This document shows positions 9,538 to 17,897 of a stretch of DNA of 64,000 nucleotides, in pieces. The DNA comes from Photobacterium carnosum. Lineage in GTDB: Bacteria > Pseudomonadota > Gammaproteobacteria > Enterobacterales > Vibrionaceae. A program made the position numbers and the translations under genes. The notes below the pieces were generated by a model that ran no database searches, was not told the DNA's origin, and saw nothing but the letters and a program-made list of their open reading frames with translations. Positions within the stretch are counted from its first letter, which is position 1; every line of letters begins with the position of its first letter. Location of the stretch: positions 186,001 through 250,000 of the forward strand of contig NZ_NPIB01000003.1 of NCBI RefSeq assembly GCF_002849605.1, read 5' to 3'.

Positions 9538-10374
9538 GTCAGCATAAATTATTACAACTCATTGATCAGGTAAAGCCTAATTTACAGCCATTAAATACTC
9601 ACTATATGGCACAATTTTCTGTTGCTGAACGGCAAGATTACGCAACCATGTTAGCGGCAATCATTACAGGAGCCGGTACAGTAACAGAAGCACAAAGCCG
9701 TTTGTTTGGCATGCTGTTAACGTCAATGGAATTAGAAAATGAAGTGGCTTTCTATTATAATTTAGCTGCGGATTTTAGTAAAAAAAACGTTATATCAATA
9801 GTTGAAAATAAAAAAGAAGTAAAAAACTCTTTGTTTTTTGAATCGTTTTTACTATCTTATTTTTCTGAAGATGGCGTTAATAAGGAACTTATAAATAACC
9901 TTTATGGAATGTTATGTGTATCTGGAATAGTTAAAAAATATATTAAATGTATTTTTAGTGGGTACGTGAATATTACAAGTTCATTGGTGAGTCCTTATTA
10001 TAATGAAGGTGATATATATACATTCGCAAAAAATAAAAAGAAAAAATATTTTCATGATAATAATGTTAAAATTATTTCCAAGTCTGATTTTTTGAAGAAA
10101 TTTGATATAATAATTAAAAGTGAATATTTAAAAAATAAAAATATAACCAAATTACCTGTGGGTTATAACGTAATGGATGATGTTAAAGTACTATCAAGTA
10201 CTATCAAGTGCTATTAATTTCCCAGTGAATAAAAAATATAAAAAAGACATTAATTTTAATTTTTTTATCGGTAATTTTAAAATTGAATGTTTATTTAATT
10301 TTAAGTTCCACTTAATAGATGAGTTAATCGCTTGGGAAGACGTATTTAATAAACTAAAGGTTATAATAAAATGA
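9534..10374 (+). pseudogene. Accessory protein of the dynamin operon, split by a 10-bp tandem duplication
   Basis: The gene starts at ATG 9534 (ATGA overlap) and stops early at 10217 (227 aa). A period-10 direct repeat at 10186-10209 sits just before that stop. Removing one 10-base unit joins the frame to the downstream reading frame, which ends at TGA 10372-10374 and overlaps the next start in the same ATGA way as its neighbour. The restored protein would have 276 residues. The N-terminal third (up to about residue 85) resembles that of the next gene, with a shared pattern QxRLxGxxL. The rest is very AT-rich and Lys/Asn/Ile-rich, unlike the GTPase genes. It may be an inactivated gene or a phase-variable one. 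The function is unknown; a TerB-like helical domain is possible. Confidence 0.75.
10186..10209 (+). repeat. 2.4-copy, 10-bp tandem repeat causing a frameshift
   Basis: The unit AGTACTATCA occurs at 10187-10196 and 10197-10206 and is then followed by AGT. The period holds from 10186 to 10209. Because ten is not a multiple of three, gaining or losing one unit shifts the reading frame of the gene around it. Confidence 0.9.
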
Positions 10375-11759
10375 ACAATCTAAACTTTTGGCTTGAAAGC
10401 TTTGACAAGCTACGTGTTGAACGTAATCCATTTAAAGCTCATATCATTGCTGAATCATTAAATGAACATGAGCAAAACCAATATGCGGTATTACAAGCTG
10501 CATTTGTATTAGCTAATGGGGCAATTAATCAAGATCAAGAACGCTTATATGGTTTCTGGTTAGCTGCAATCAATAACAATTTATCCTTATCGAATGTAAT
10601 TACCCAAGCGCAAGCGGTTGATCTGGATGCATTGCGTGACGGAATTAATCTATTAGAAGAGAAGGGTTTAATTGAACATTTCTTAATAGATGTATTGGTG
10701 TTTACACGTTTATCAGGTGCTTTATCGGATAATCTAAAAACCATTTTAGGTGAATGGTGTCAGCTATTGTCACTGAGTGAAGCACAGTTAAATGATGTTA
10801 TTGCATTAACCGATCATATTTTAGGTGTTGAAGAACCTCATGTGGTTTCAATGACTGAAACCGTTAGGACGTTATTGCTAAACGATGTATGGGCTGAGTT
10901 TTTCACAACTAAACTAACAAAATCACAGTTAGAAAGTAAAATCACACAAGGTATTTGGTTAATAGAATCAGATATTGAAATCGAATTAGCAGTTGAATTT
11001 GAAAATTCGATTATAAATTTTAGTAATAATGCAAAATTAGACATTAAAAATGCAAGCATTAATCTGAACAATACTGGGCTAGTCAAGCCAATATTTAATA
11101 TCGAAGCATCGAATGTGAATTTTGATAATGTAATGGTATTAGGCGATTTTAATGCTGATGATAAAGTAACCGCATTTACGTTGTGTCACTGTAATGAATT
11201 TAATGTGGCTAATAGTTCCTTTGAGTTAAAAAATGCGCGGTGCTTTAAATTCAAGGATGAAGAATCTAAAGGATTATTTGAAGCCACAACATTCAAAAAT
11301 TGTGGTAATGAATATTTGAATGGTGGTGTGGCAAGTTATAATCGAGGTGTTAAATTTAATTCTTGTGAATTTACAGAATGCATAGCTAACATAGGAGGGG
11401 CTATTTATGCCTTCTCTATGTTAGAAAATACATTAATTAAATGTAAGATTGATGATTGTTACTCATTTAATGAAAATAAAAAAGAATGTGGGTTGTACAG
11501 TGAGACGTTTTATAGTGGGGCAGTGAAATCTAGTGATATTGCCACAAAGATAGTTATATATAATATATGCGGTGATAACTTACTAAATAACACAAAATTT
11601 TCTGGTGATATTGAGTTTGAAAGTAACGAAGTATCATTTGGTTTTAGACATATATATTCAGCATTATTTGATACTGAGACGATTAAAAAAAGCGGTATTG
11701 ATTCTGTCTGTAATTTCATGAAAAAAGTTTCAAATATAAGACGTTGGAGTAATGACTAA
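10371..11759 (+). CDS. TerB-like/beta-helix fusion protein of the dynamin operon
   Basis: This 462-residue protein has two parts. Residues about 1-150 are helical and related to the preceding split gene; the pattern DQERLYGFWL followed by spaced Leu/Gly helices is reminiscent of a TerB-type fold. Residues about 200-400 are a series of short beta-strand repeats rich in Asn, Phe and Cys (for example NSCEFTECIANIGGAIYAF), typical of a right-handed parallel beta-helix. No signal peptide is seen, so it is probably cytoplasmic or membrane-peripheral. It overlaps the split gene by four bases and the next GTPase gene by one (TAATG). I know no characterised protein with this combination. Confidence 0.7.
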   Translation: MNNLNFWLESFDKLRVERNPFKAHIIAESLNEHEQNQYAVLQAAFVLANGAINQDQERLYGFWLAAINNNLSLSNVITQAQAVDLDALRDGINLLEEKGLIEHFLIDVLVFTRLSGALSDNLKTILGEWCQLLSLSEAQLNDVIALTDHILGVEEPHVVSMTETVRTLLLNDVWAEFFTTKLTKSQLESKITQGIWLIESDIEIELAVEFENSIINFSNNAKLDIKNASINLNNTGLVKPIFNIEASNVNFDNVMVLGDFNADDKVTAFTLCHCNEFNVANSSFELKNARCFKFKDEESKGLFEATTFKNCGNEYLNGGVASYNRGVKFNSCEFTECIANIGGAIYAFSMLENTLIKCKIDDCYSFNENKKECGLYSETFYSGAVKSSDIATKIVIYNICGDNLLNNTKFSGDIEFESNEVSFGFRHIYSALFDTETIKKSGIDSVCNFMKKVSNIRRWSND

Positions 11760-13867
11760 TGTTTAATTCACTAAACCAATGGAATAACACATTCCCTCAA
11801 ATTCAATCATTAGTTGAAATTGAAAAAGATTTGCAAGCTAAACAAGTGCGTTGGCAGCAACAAGAACAAAAGCTCAGCATTGGTATTATGGGGCAAGTAA
11901 AAGCGGGTAAAAGTAGCTTTTTAAATGCGCTATTGTTTGCAGGTAAGCCGATTTTACCGGAAGCGGCAACCCCTAAAACTGCGAACCTAACTAAAATCAG
12001 TTACGGTGATGCCTTTACACTGCGTGTTGATTATTACACTGAGCAAGAATGGCAAGAGATCCAACAAATCGCGCAAAGCGGTGCTGATACCATTGAAGCT
12101 AAAGTGTCACAAGAACTGATTGCCATGGCGAATAAGCTAGATGCTGATGAAATTCAACGCTGCTTATCTATTGGTTGTGAATCAGTTATTGCAGATGATC
12201 TTGATGGTTTGCAAGGTATTTTAAATCAATATACCGGTAGTGATGGCAGTCATACCCCATTAGTAAAAAGCACTGAAATTGAATTACCGATTGATGATTT
12301 AAAAGGTTTCGAGGTAGTTGATACTCCCGGAATGAACGATCCTGTTGCTAGTCGCACTCAGAAAACCCGTGAATATATGGCAAATTGTGACGTGGTATTT
12401 TTCTTATCACGCAGTAGCCAGTTTTTAGATAAATCAGACGATGAACTGTTGCGCGATCAACTCCCTAATAAAGGTGTGAAGCGGTTAGTGCTGGTGGGGG
12501 GGCAATTTGATTCGGCTATTTTAGATGATGGTTATGATCGTGATTCATTAGCAGAAACAGAGCAAAACCTAAAAACTCGTTTAACTCGCGTTGCAGTAAC
12601 CAAAGCGAATGAACTCGCTGATCGTAAAATGGCAACAGATGATAACCAACATGCATTGTTAATTGAAAGTTTAGCCAATCCTGTTTTCGCGAGTACATTT
12701 GCTTATGGTTTTGCTCATTGGCCTCAAGATCAATGGACGAAAACGATGCAGCATGTTCATAATGAATTACTAGAGCTAGCTGATGATGAGTGGGATGAAT
12801 ATGAGTACACTCAACAAGATTGGCAACGATTAGCAAATTTTGAAGCCTTACAGCAAGCATTTGATCAAGCTAAACACGATCGTTCTGAACTGTTAGAACA
12901 GCAAAAGCGCAGTATTTTACCTGATAGCTATAAGCGTATGAATACTCAGTTATTAAGTTTGGCTGAATCCATTAAACAGCGTATTGAATTTTTACAGTCA
13001 AAAGATATTGCCGATATTGAAAAAGAGCAACAAGGCTGTGAAGTAAAACTTGCCTCTATTGCTGCGGTATTAAGCCTTACTTTATCGCAAGCAAGAAACA
13101 ATGCTCAACAGCAAGCCTCTGAATTATTAAGCCAGTTAAAACAAGATCAAATTAGTTTTAGCCAATTATCGACACGCACTGGTACACGAACGGAAGAACG
13201 CAGCCGAGAGGTCAGTACATCTAAATGGTATAACCCGTTTAGTTGGGGTGATACCCGTACTGTTTATAGTACTTATACCGTTTCTTACGATTACCTTAAT
13301 CCGCACGATGCGATAGAGCAAGTGAACCGCTATGGTGCGCAAAGCTCTCAGCAGATTGTGAGTGCTTTTGGTAAGTTGATTTCATCTGATGCGCTTAAAT
13401 TAAGTTTGAAAAAAGCATTACTTAATGAGTTAGATACCAAGAGTGAAGATTTTGATCCTATTATGTTTAGGGCAATGCTTGAAAATGCACTGAGCCAATT
13501 GGAATTACCACGTTTTGATCTTCAGCTCGGGGATACCACCAGCTTAATCAGTGCAAACTTTTCTGGTGAAGTGACAAGTTCCGGTGATATGGACACGTTA
13601 CGTTCACAATTAAACAAAGCTTTAGAGCAAGTATTAGCAAAAATACAAGCTGAATTTACCAAACAGTTTGATTTAGCGGTAAAACAACTTAAAGACATTG
13701 AGATTAGTTTGTCGCAATCATTGATGCAAAATATTAATCAGCAACTCGATGATATGAAGTTACAAATAGCTAACAAGCAACAGGAAATCTCACGTTTTGA
13801 TAGTTTATTGTCAGAATTGGCAATGATGGAAAAAGACGTAACAGATAATCTTAAGCGTGTGAGTTAA
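11759..13867 (+). CDS. Large dynamin-like GTPase (third of operon)
   Basis: This is a 702-residue dynamin-family protein. It has an N-terminal helix, P-loop GQVKAGKSS (45-53), a G2 region with TPKTANLTK, and G3 DTPG (188-191). The usual G4 NKxD/TKxD position reads GGQFD (247-251), so guanine specificity may be altered. Long helical and coiled-coil regions follow. A Ser/Tyr-rich insertion with KWYNPFSWGDTRTVYSTY (about 480-500) may contact membranes. The C-terminus is again coiled coil. It is distantly similar in layout to CrfC/LeoA-type bacterial dynamins, but I would not name it so. A strong terminator follows, closing the operon. Confidence 0.85.
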   Translation: MFNSLNQWNNTFPQIQSLVEIEKDLQAKQVRWQQQEQKLSIGIMGQVKAGKSSFLNALLFAGKPILPEAATPKTANLTKISYGDAFTLRVDYYTEQEWQEIQQIAQSGADTIEAKVSQELIAMANKLDADEIQRCLSIGCESVIADDLDGLQGILNQYTGSDGSHTPLVKSTEIELPIDDLKGFEVVDTPGMNDPVASRTQKTREYMANCDVVFFLSRSSQFLDKSDDELLRDQLPNKGVKRLVLVGGQFDSAILDDGYDRDSLAETEQNLKTRLTRVAVTKANELADRKMATDDNQHALLIESLANPVFASTFAYGFAHWPQDQWTKTMQHVHNELLELADDEWDEYEYTQQDWQRLANFEALQQAFDQAKHDRSELLEQQKRSILPDSYKRMNTQLLSLAESIKQRIEFLQSKDIADIEKEQQGCEVKLASIAAVLSLTLSQARNNAQQQASELLSQLKQDQISFSQLSTRTGTRTEERSREVSTSKWYNPFSWGDTRTVYSTYTVSYDYLNPHDAIEQVNRYGAQSSQQIVSAFGKLISSDALKLSLKKALLNELDTKSEDFDPIMFRAMLENALSQLELPRFDLQLGDTTSLISANFSGEVTSSGDMDTLRSQLNKALEQVLAKIQAEFTKQFDLAVKQLKDIEISLSQSLMQNINQQLDDMKLQIANKQQEISRFDSLLSELAMMEKDVTDNLKRVS

Positions 13868-13901
13868 TTAAAGTAATCTATTGTTTATAATATAAAGATT
13901 A

Positions 13902-13969
13902 AAGCGATCTTGATGGTTAATGCGGTTCACCTTAAATGAATGGCATTAACTATCAAGGTCGCTTTTTTT
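13902..13969 (+). terminator. Strong terminator of the dynamin operon
   Basis: A 20-base stem (13904-13923 with 13943-13962) pairs throughout, counting two G-U pairs. The loop is 19 bases and seven T residues follow to 13969. Its outer parts match the rlmF terminator, as if about 40 bases had been inserted in the loop of that shorter hairpin. Confidence 0.9.
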
Positions 13970-13984
13970 ATGGCTGCGATTTAG
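13957..13984 (+). repeat. Right copy of terminator repeat flanking the dynamin operon
   Basis: These 28 bases match 6183-6210 at 27 positions, including the non-structural part ATGGCTGCGATTTAG after the T run. Conservation past the hairpin argues for common descent rather than convergent terminators. Confidence 0.8.
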
Positions 13985-14014
13985 TAGATGTTATTGATAG
14001 AGGGGTCATCAGGT

Positions 14015-14086
14015 TGTACAAAAAAAAATGTTGTACAACTATGATTTGTTGGCTACATTTATTGTACATAATTTAACAATTGTACA
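14015..14086 (+). promoter_or_regulatory. Four TGTACA operator motifs ahead of the photolyase operon
   Basis: TGTACA occurs at 14015-14020, 14032-14037, 14063-14068 and 14081-14086, mostly inside TTGTACAA palindromes. They form two pairs with 11- and 12-base spacers. Paired TGTACA half sites are the kind of operator described for light-responsive LitR-type MerR regulators, and a MerR gene lies second in this operon. A -10-like CATAAT (14067-14072) falls between the second pair, which fits repression of the operon promoter. Confidence 0.7.
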
Positions 14087-14112
14087 ACCTTTGTGTGGGG
14101 TTTGGAGGCAGT

Positions 14113-15060
14113 ATGGGGATTCCTGTAGGTATAAGTGCTTGTGTACTAGGACAAAAAGTTCGTTTTGATGGCGGACATAAACGTAACCGTTTTGCCGATG
14201 AAGAACTCAGTGAATTTTTTGATTTTAAACCTGTTTGTCCTGAGGTCGGTATTGGGATGACCGTACCGCGACCAACGATTCGTTTACAAGATAACGGTGA
14301 TCGTATTGCTTTAGTTGGATCTAAAGATCACGACCTTGATTATACCGATCAAATGATAGAATTTGCCGATAATCAAATACCCAGTTTTGAACATTTACGG
14401 GGTTATATTGTGTGCGCTAAATCGCCAACCTGTGGCATGGAGCGGGTTAAATTATATTTAGATAATGGAAATTCAGTACCCGGTGGTAGTGTTGGTATTT
14501 TTACTCAGCGATTAATAGCAAGAATGCCGTGGTTACCCATTGAAGAAGATGGTCGTTTACAAGATCCCGTATTACGTGAAAATTTTATTTTTCGTATCTA
14601 TGCGCTTGATGATTTATACCGCTCTGTTGCCGATGGAGTGACTCGCGATAGTATTATTAAATTTCATTCCCGCTATAAATTGTGTCTTATGGCGCATGAT
14701 CCACAATCTTATCGTATCTTAGGGCCTTTTGTTTCGGACATTCACAAGTGGGATGACTTAAATGCCTTCTTTATTGAATACCGACAGCTATTTATGGATG
14801 CATTAAAGCAAAGAGCAAGCCGTAAAAATAACACTAATGTATTAATGCATATTCAAGGCTATTTTAAACGAGATCTCGACAAGCCACAAAAAGCAGAATT
14901 ACGTGATGTCATTATGCGTTATCGTGAGGGACTTTTGCCCTTAATTGCACCTTTAACCCTGATTAACCATCATTTAACGGTTCATCCGGATAGTTATTTA
15001 GCCGATCAAGCCTATTTAGAGCTTTATCCTGAAAGTTTGAAATTACGTTATGCATTATAA
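14113..15060 (+). CDS. DUF523/DUF1722 (YbgA-type) protein
   Basis: The 315-residue protein has an N-terminal DUF523 domain (about 1-140, with GISACVLGQKVRFDGGHK and conserved cysteines including CPEVGIGM and SPTCGM) and a C-terminal DUF1722 domain (about 190-305). Proteins of this type are encoded beside photolyase genes in many gammaproteobacteria. DUF523 cysteines suggest thiol or metal chemistry, and a role in tRNA thiolation has been proposed for related TudS-like proteins, but that is not shown here. I chose ATG 14113 because GGAGG lies four bases upstream. The frame is open earlier through the operator region, which is unlikely to be translated. It is the first gene of the operon. Confidence 0.85.
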   Translation: MGIPVGISACVLGQKVRFDGGHKRNRFADEELSEFFDFKPVCPEVGIGMTVPRPTIRLQDNGDRIALVGSKDHDLDYTDQMIEFADNQIPSFEHLRGYIVCAKSPTCGMERVKLYLDNGNSVPGGSVGIFTQRLIARMPWLPIEEDGRLQDPVLRENFIFRIYALDDLYRSVADGVTRDSIIKFHSRYKLCLMAHDPQSYRILGPFVSDIHKWDDLNAFFIEYRQLFMDALKQRASRKNNTNVLMHIQGYFKRDLDKPQKAELRDVIMRYREGLLPLIAPLTLINHHLTVHPDSYLADQAYLELYPESLKLRYAL

Positions 15061-15108
15061 GTGACTCACTTTCGTTTATATTTTCAATGGTTAGTTTAAA
15101 GGCGTTTT

Positions 15109-15906
15109 ATGGGTGATCTTACTGACACTACATTATTTGCCATCAGTGAGGTTTCTGAGATCACGGGGGTGAACTCGGTCACATTAAGAGCATGGCAGCG
15201 CCGCTATGGATTATTAGTGCCTCAGCGAACACCTAAAGGACACCGGTTATACACAGAAGCAGACATAGAGAAGATTCAATTAATTCTCGATTGGTTAGCA
15301 AAAGGGGTGTCGATTGGTAAAGTGAAACCGTTATTGATCTGCGGTGATACACAGACATTAGAGCCACAACAAACATTAGATATCGCGGTTGATATTATTG
15401 CTGCGATACAAGCGTTAAATGGCTTTAAGTTGGAAAGATTGATCAATGAAGCATTGAAAATATACCCGTATATGGTGATTCAACAACGTTTATTGCCTGA
15501 AGTAAATGCTGTTATTGATCATCCAGATAATCCCTTGATTGCTGTTCAAAAAAGTTTATGGTCGTCGGTTTTAATGCTGTGTTTTATTAGTGTTATTAGC
15601 AAGATTAATAACGAAAAAAAACGCACATGTTTGTTGATAAGTTTTGATAAAAATCAGAATCATAATATTTGGCAACAGGGACTTGAATGGTGCTATAAAG
15701 GTGACGGTGTCACTATTATGACGGGTTTATCTGGGCGGCTAACGGGTATGCCGGCTTACATACGTGAGCGTAGTATCGTTAATCTTATTATTGTCGGTGA
15801 ATCCAAGTTAAGCCGACGGCAATTAACTGATATTGAAAGGGTACAACAAGAAACTGGGGTTACGTTACATTTTGTTGGCAGTATAAAAACAATTCACGGA
15901 CAGTAA
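15109..15906 (+). CDS. MerR/LitR-type regulator of the photolyase operon
   Basis: The 265-residue protein starts with a MerR winged helix (about 8-78), including SEVSEITGVNSVTLRAWQRR and GHRLYTEADIEKI. The remaining 180 residues match the size of the cobalamin-binding region of LitR/CarH light sensors. The expected ExHxxG cobalamin motif is degenerate here (QNHNIW, with only the histidine kept), so the protein may not bind B12. It probably controls its own operon through the TGTACA sites at 14015-14086. It sits between the DUF523 gene and the photolyase gene in the same direction, with a 48-base gap before it. Confidence 0.82.
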   Translation: MGDLTDTTLFAISEVSEITGVNSVTLRAWQRRYGLLVPQRTPKGHRLYTEADIEKIQLILDWLAKGVSIGKVKPLLICGDTQTLEPQQTLDIAVDIIAAIQALNGFKLERLINEALKIYPYMVIQQRLLPEVNAVIDHPDNPLIAVQKSLWSSVLMLCFISVISKINNEKKRTCLLISFDKNQNHNIWQQGLEWCYKGDGVTIMTGLSGRLTGMPAYIRERSIVNLIIVGESKLSRRQLTDIERVQQETGVTLHFVGSIKTIHGQ

Positions 15907-15931
15907 TGGATCATGCTAAAGGGATATCATA

Positions 15932-17434
15932 ATGAATATTGAGCCTCAATTATCAACGACAACAACCGTCGATCATGTATTGGTGTGGTTGCGTGCTGAT
16001 TTACGTGTTAGTGATAATACGGCTTTAAATCGAGCAATAGCATCAGGTTTACCCGTTATTGCCGCTTATATTGCAACGCCAATGCAGTGGTATCAACATT
16101 ATGTTTCAGGACGACAAATTGATTTAATTGAACGCCGATTACACGTTATTAAACAGCAACTTCATGATATCAGTATTCCATTATTAATTCTTGAAGGTGA
16201 TGATTTTTCAGTAGCGACTGATATTATTATTAATGTGTGTCAGCAATATCAAATTAGTGCGGTGTATTGTAATCGCCAGCATGCTTGGAATGAAAAACAA
16301 CGAGATCGTGCGGTAGAGCAGGCTTTACTGGCACAAGATAAGCAATGGCATTGCAGTGATGATTTTTGTGCCTTACCGCCTGGTAGTGTGGTTACGAAAC
16401 AACAACAAATGTATAAGGTTTTTACACCATACCGAAATGCATGGTTAACGCAGTTTTTAATGCATAACTATCAGCCCGTTACTAATAGTGACACCGTAAC
16501 TCCTAGTGCGCAATGTGCTGATCTTCTTGCGGGCAATATTGACGCTAGTTGTAATATTCAAACCTTTAATTATACCAAACAAGACAGTGTATTATGGCCT
16601 GTTGATGAAGGCGCTATTCAGCAACGATTACAGATGTTTTGCGAAACTAAAGCTGAGTATTATCAGCAGCAACGTGATTTTCCTGCCATTGATGGCACCA
16701 GTTGTTTATCGCCTTATTTAGCCATTGGGGCTTTGTCAGCCCGTCAGTGTTTATCCGCTTTACTGCAAACTTTACCGCAATGTGTTGAAATAAATAAAGA
16801 TAATGGGGCTTTTGTCTGGTTAAGCGAAGTGGTGTGGCGTGAGTTTTACAATCACTTGCTTGATAGTGATGAACGTTTAAGTAAAAACCAATCTTTTCAG
16901 TTATATACAGATAATGTGCGATGGTTAGAAAATAGCGTTCATGTTCATGCTTGGCAACAAGGACAAACTGGGTTTCCGCTGGTGGATGCGGCAATGCGAC
17001 AACTGGCAACAACCGGTTGGATGCATAATCGATTACGGATGATTACTGCGAGTTTTTTAACCAAGGATATGTTGTGTGATTGGCGCATTGGTGAACAATG
17101 GTTTATGCAGCAGTTGATTGATGGTGAATTAGCATCGAATAATGGCGGCTGGCAATGGGCTGCATCAACGGGAACTGATGCTCAACCGTATTTTCGAGTC
17201 TTTAATCCCACCACGCAAAGTGAACGTTTTGATCCCAACGGTGAGTTTATTCGCCAATGGTTACCTGAACTCAAATCAGTCCCTGACAAATATATCCATG
17301 CACCATCATTATGGTCTGGTTTTGGTAGTGTGAATTATCCATTACCCATTGTTGATCATAAACAAATGCGACTGTTAGCGATTGAGCGTTATAAGCAAGC
17401 TAAAACTGAGTATGACAACCAGCGTGAGGCATAA
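15932..17434 (+). CDS. phrB: Deoxyribodipyrimidine photolyase
   Basis: A 500-residue class I cyclobutane pyrimidine dimer photolyase, which repairs UV lesions using light and FADH. The N-terminal antenna domain covers about 1-190 (VLVWLRADLRVSDNTAL). The FAD-binding domain carries the family signature from TGFPLVDAAMRQL through GWMHNRLRMITASFL and the flavin-site sequence NNGGWQWAASTGTDAQP. E. coli PhrB has 472 residues. The gene lies 25 bases after the MerR gene and 25 before the next gene, in one transcription unit. Confidence 0.95.
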   Translation: MNIEPQLSTTTTVDHVLVWLRADLRVSDNTALNRAIASGLPVIAAYIATPMQWYQHYVSGRQIDLIERRLHVIKQQLHDISIPLLILEGDDFSVATDIIINVCQQYQISAVYCNRQHAWNEKQRDRAVEQALLAQDKQWHCSDDFCALPPGSVVTKQQQMYKVFTPYRNAWLTQFLMHNYQPVTNSDTVTPSAQCADLLAGNIDASCNIQTFNYTKQDSVLWPVDEGAIQQRLQMFCETKAEYYQQQRDFPAIDGTSCLSPYLAIGALSARQCLSALLQTLPQCVEINKDNGAFVWLSEVVWREFYNHLLDSDERLSKNQSFQLYTDNVRWLENSVHVHAWQQGQTGFPLVDAAMRQLATTGWMHNRLRMITASFLTKDMLCDWRIGEQWFMQQLIDGELASNNGGWQWAASTGTDAQPYFRVFNPTTQSERFDPNGEFIRQWLPELKSVPDKYIHAPSLWSGFGSVNYPLPIVDHKQMRLLAIERYKQAKTEYDNQREA

Positions 17435-17459
17435 ATAGAATAATAATAAGGATATTATT

Positions 17460-17897
17460 ATGGTTACAACCAATAACACAGTAATTAATAGGTTTATTGA
17501 GGTTTATTGTCAGCTTAATAAAGACAATTTATTACTGCTCAATGATGTCTATCATTCAAATATTGTGTTTGACGATCCTGCCCATCACATCGCGGGCATT
17601 GACGCGCTACAGCATTATTTTACTGCGCTGTATAGTAACATTAATTATTGTAATTTTACTATAAATCAAGCAGTTGTTGATGGTGATCATGCGTTTTTAC
17701 AATGGACAATGACTTTTTCTCATCCAAAGTTACAGCAAGGAAAACAACGTACTTTAGACGGCTGTACTCAGTTAACCATTAAGCAGCAACAGATCATTTA
17801 TCATCGTGATTTTTTTGATTTAGGGGCGATGCTATATGAAGGGTTACCTGTTATTGGTTATGTGATTACGTCTATTAAAACGAGGTTAGGCCAATGA
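17460..17897 (+). CDS. NTF2/SnoaL-like protein
   Basis: This is a 145-residue single-domain protein of the NTF2-like/SnoaL class. It has an N-terminal helix with NRFIEVYCQLNKDN, the motif FDDPAHHIAG and a C-terminal strand region. Such proteins are small cone-shaped folds that act as enzymes or binding subunits, and the substrate cannot be inferred. It overlaps the following SDR gene by four bases. Homologues occur in the same photolyase-linked clusters of Vibrionaceae, so it probably belongs to the lipid/stress pathway of the operon. Confidence 0.8.
   Translation: MVTTNNTVINRFIEVYCQLNKDNLLLLNDVYHSNIVFDDPAHHIAGIDALQHYFTALYSNINYCNFTINQAVVDGDHAFLQWTMTFSHPKLQQGKQRTLDGCTQLTIKQQQIIYHRDFFDLGAMLYEGLPVIGYVITSIKTRLGQ

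Noticed and set aside
10177-10374. Separate 65-residue gene
   Set aside because: It is the displaced 3' end of the gene beginning at 9534; removing one 10-bp repeat unit joins the two frames.
414-13867. RavA/ViaA and the dynamin operon as one MoxR-vWA conflict system
   Set aside because: RavA/ViaA is a housekeeping pair in enterobacteria and vibrios, and rlmF plus a terminator separates it from the dynamin operon.
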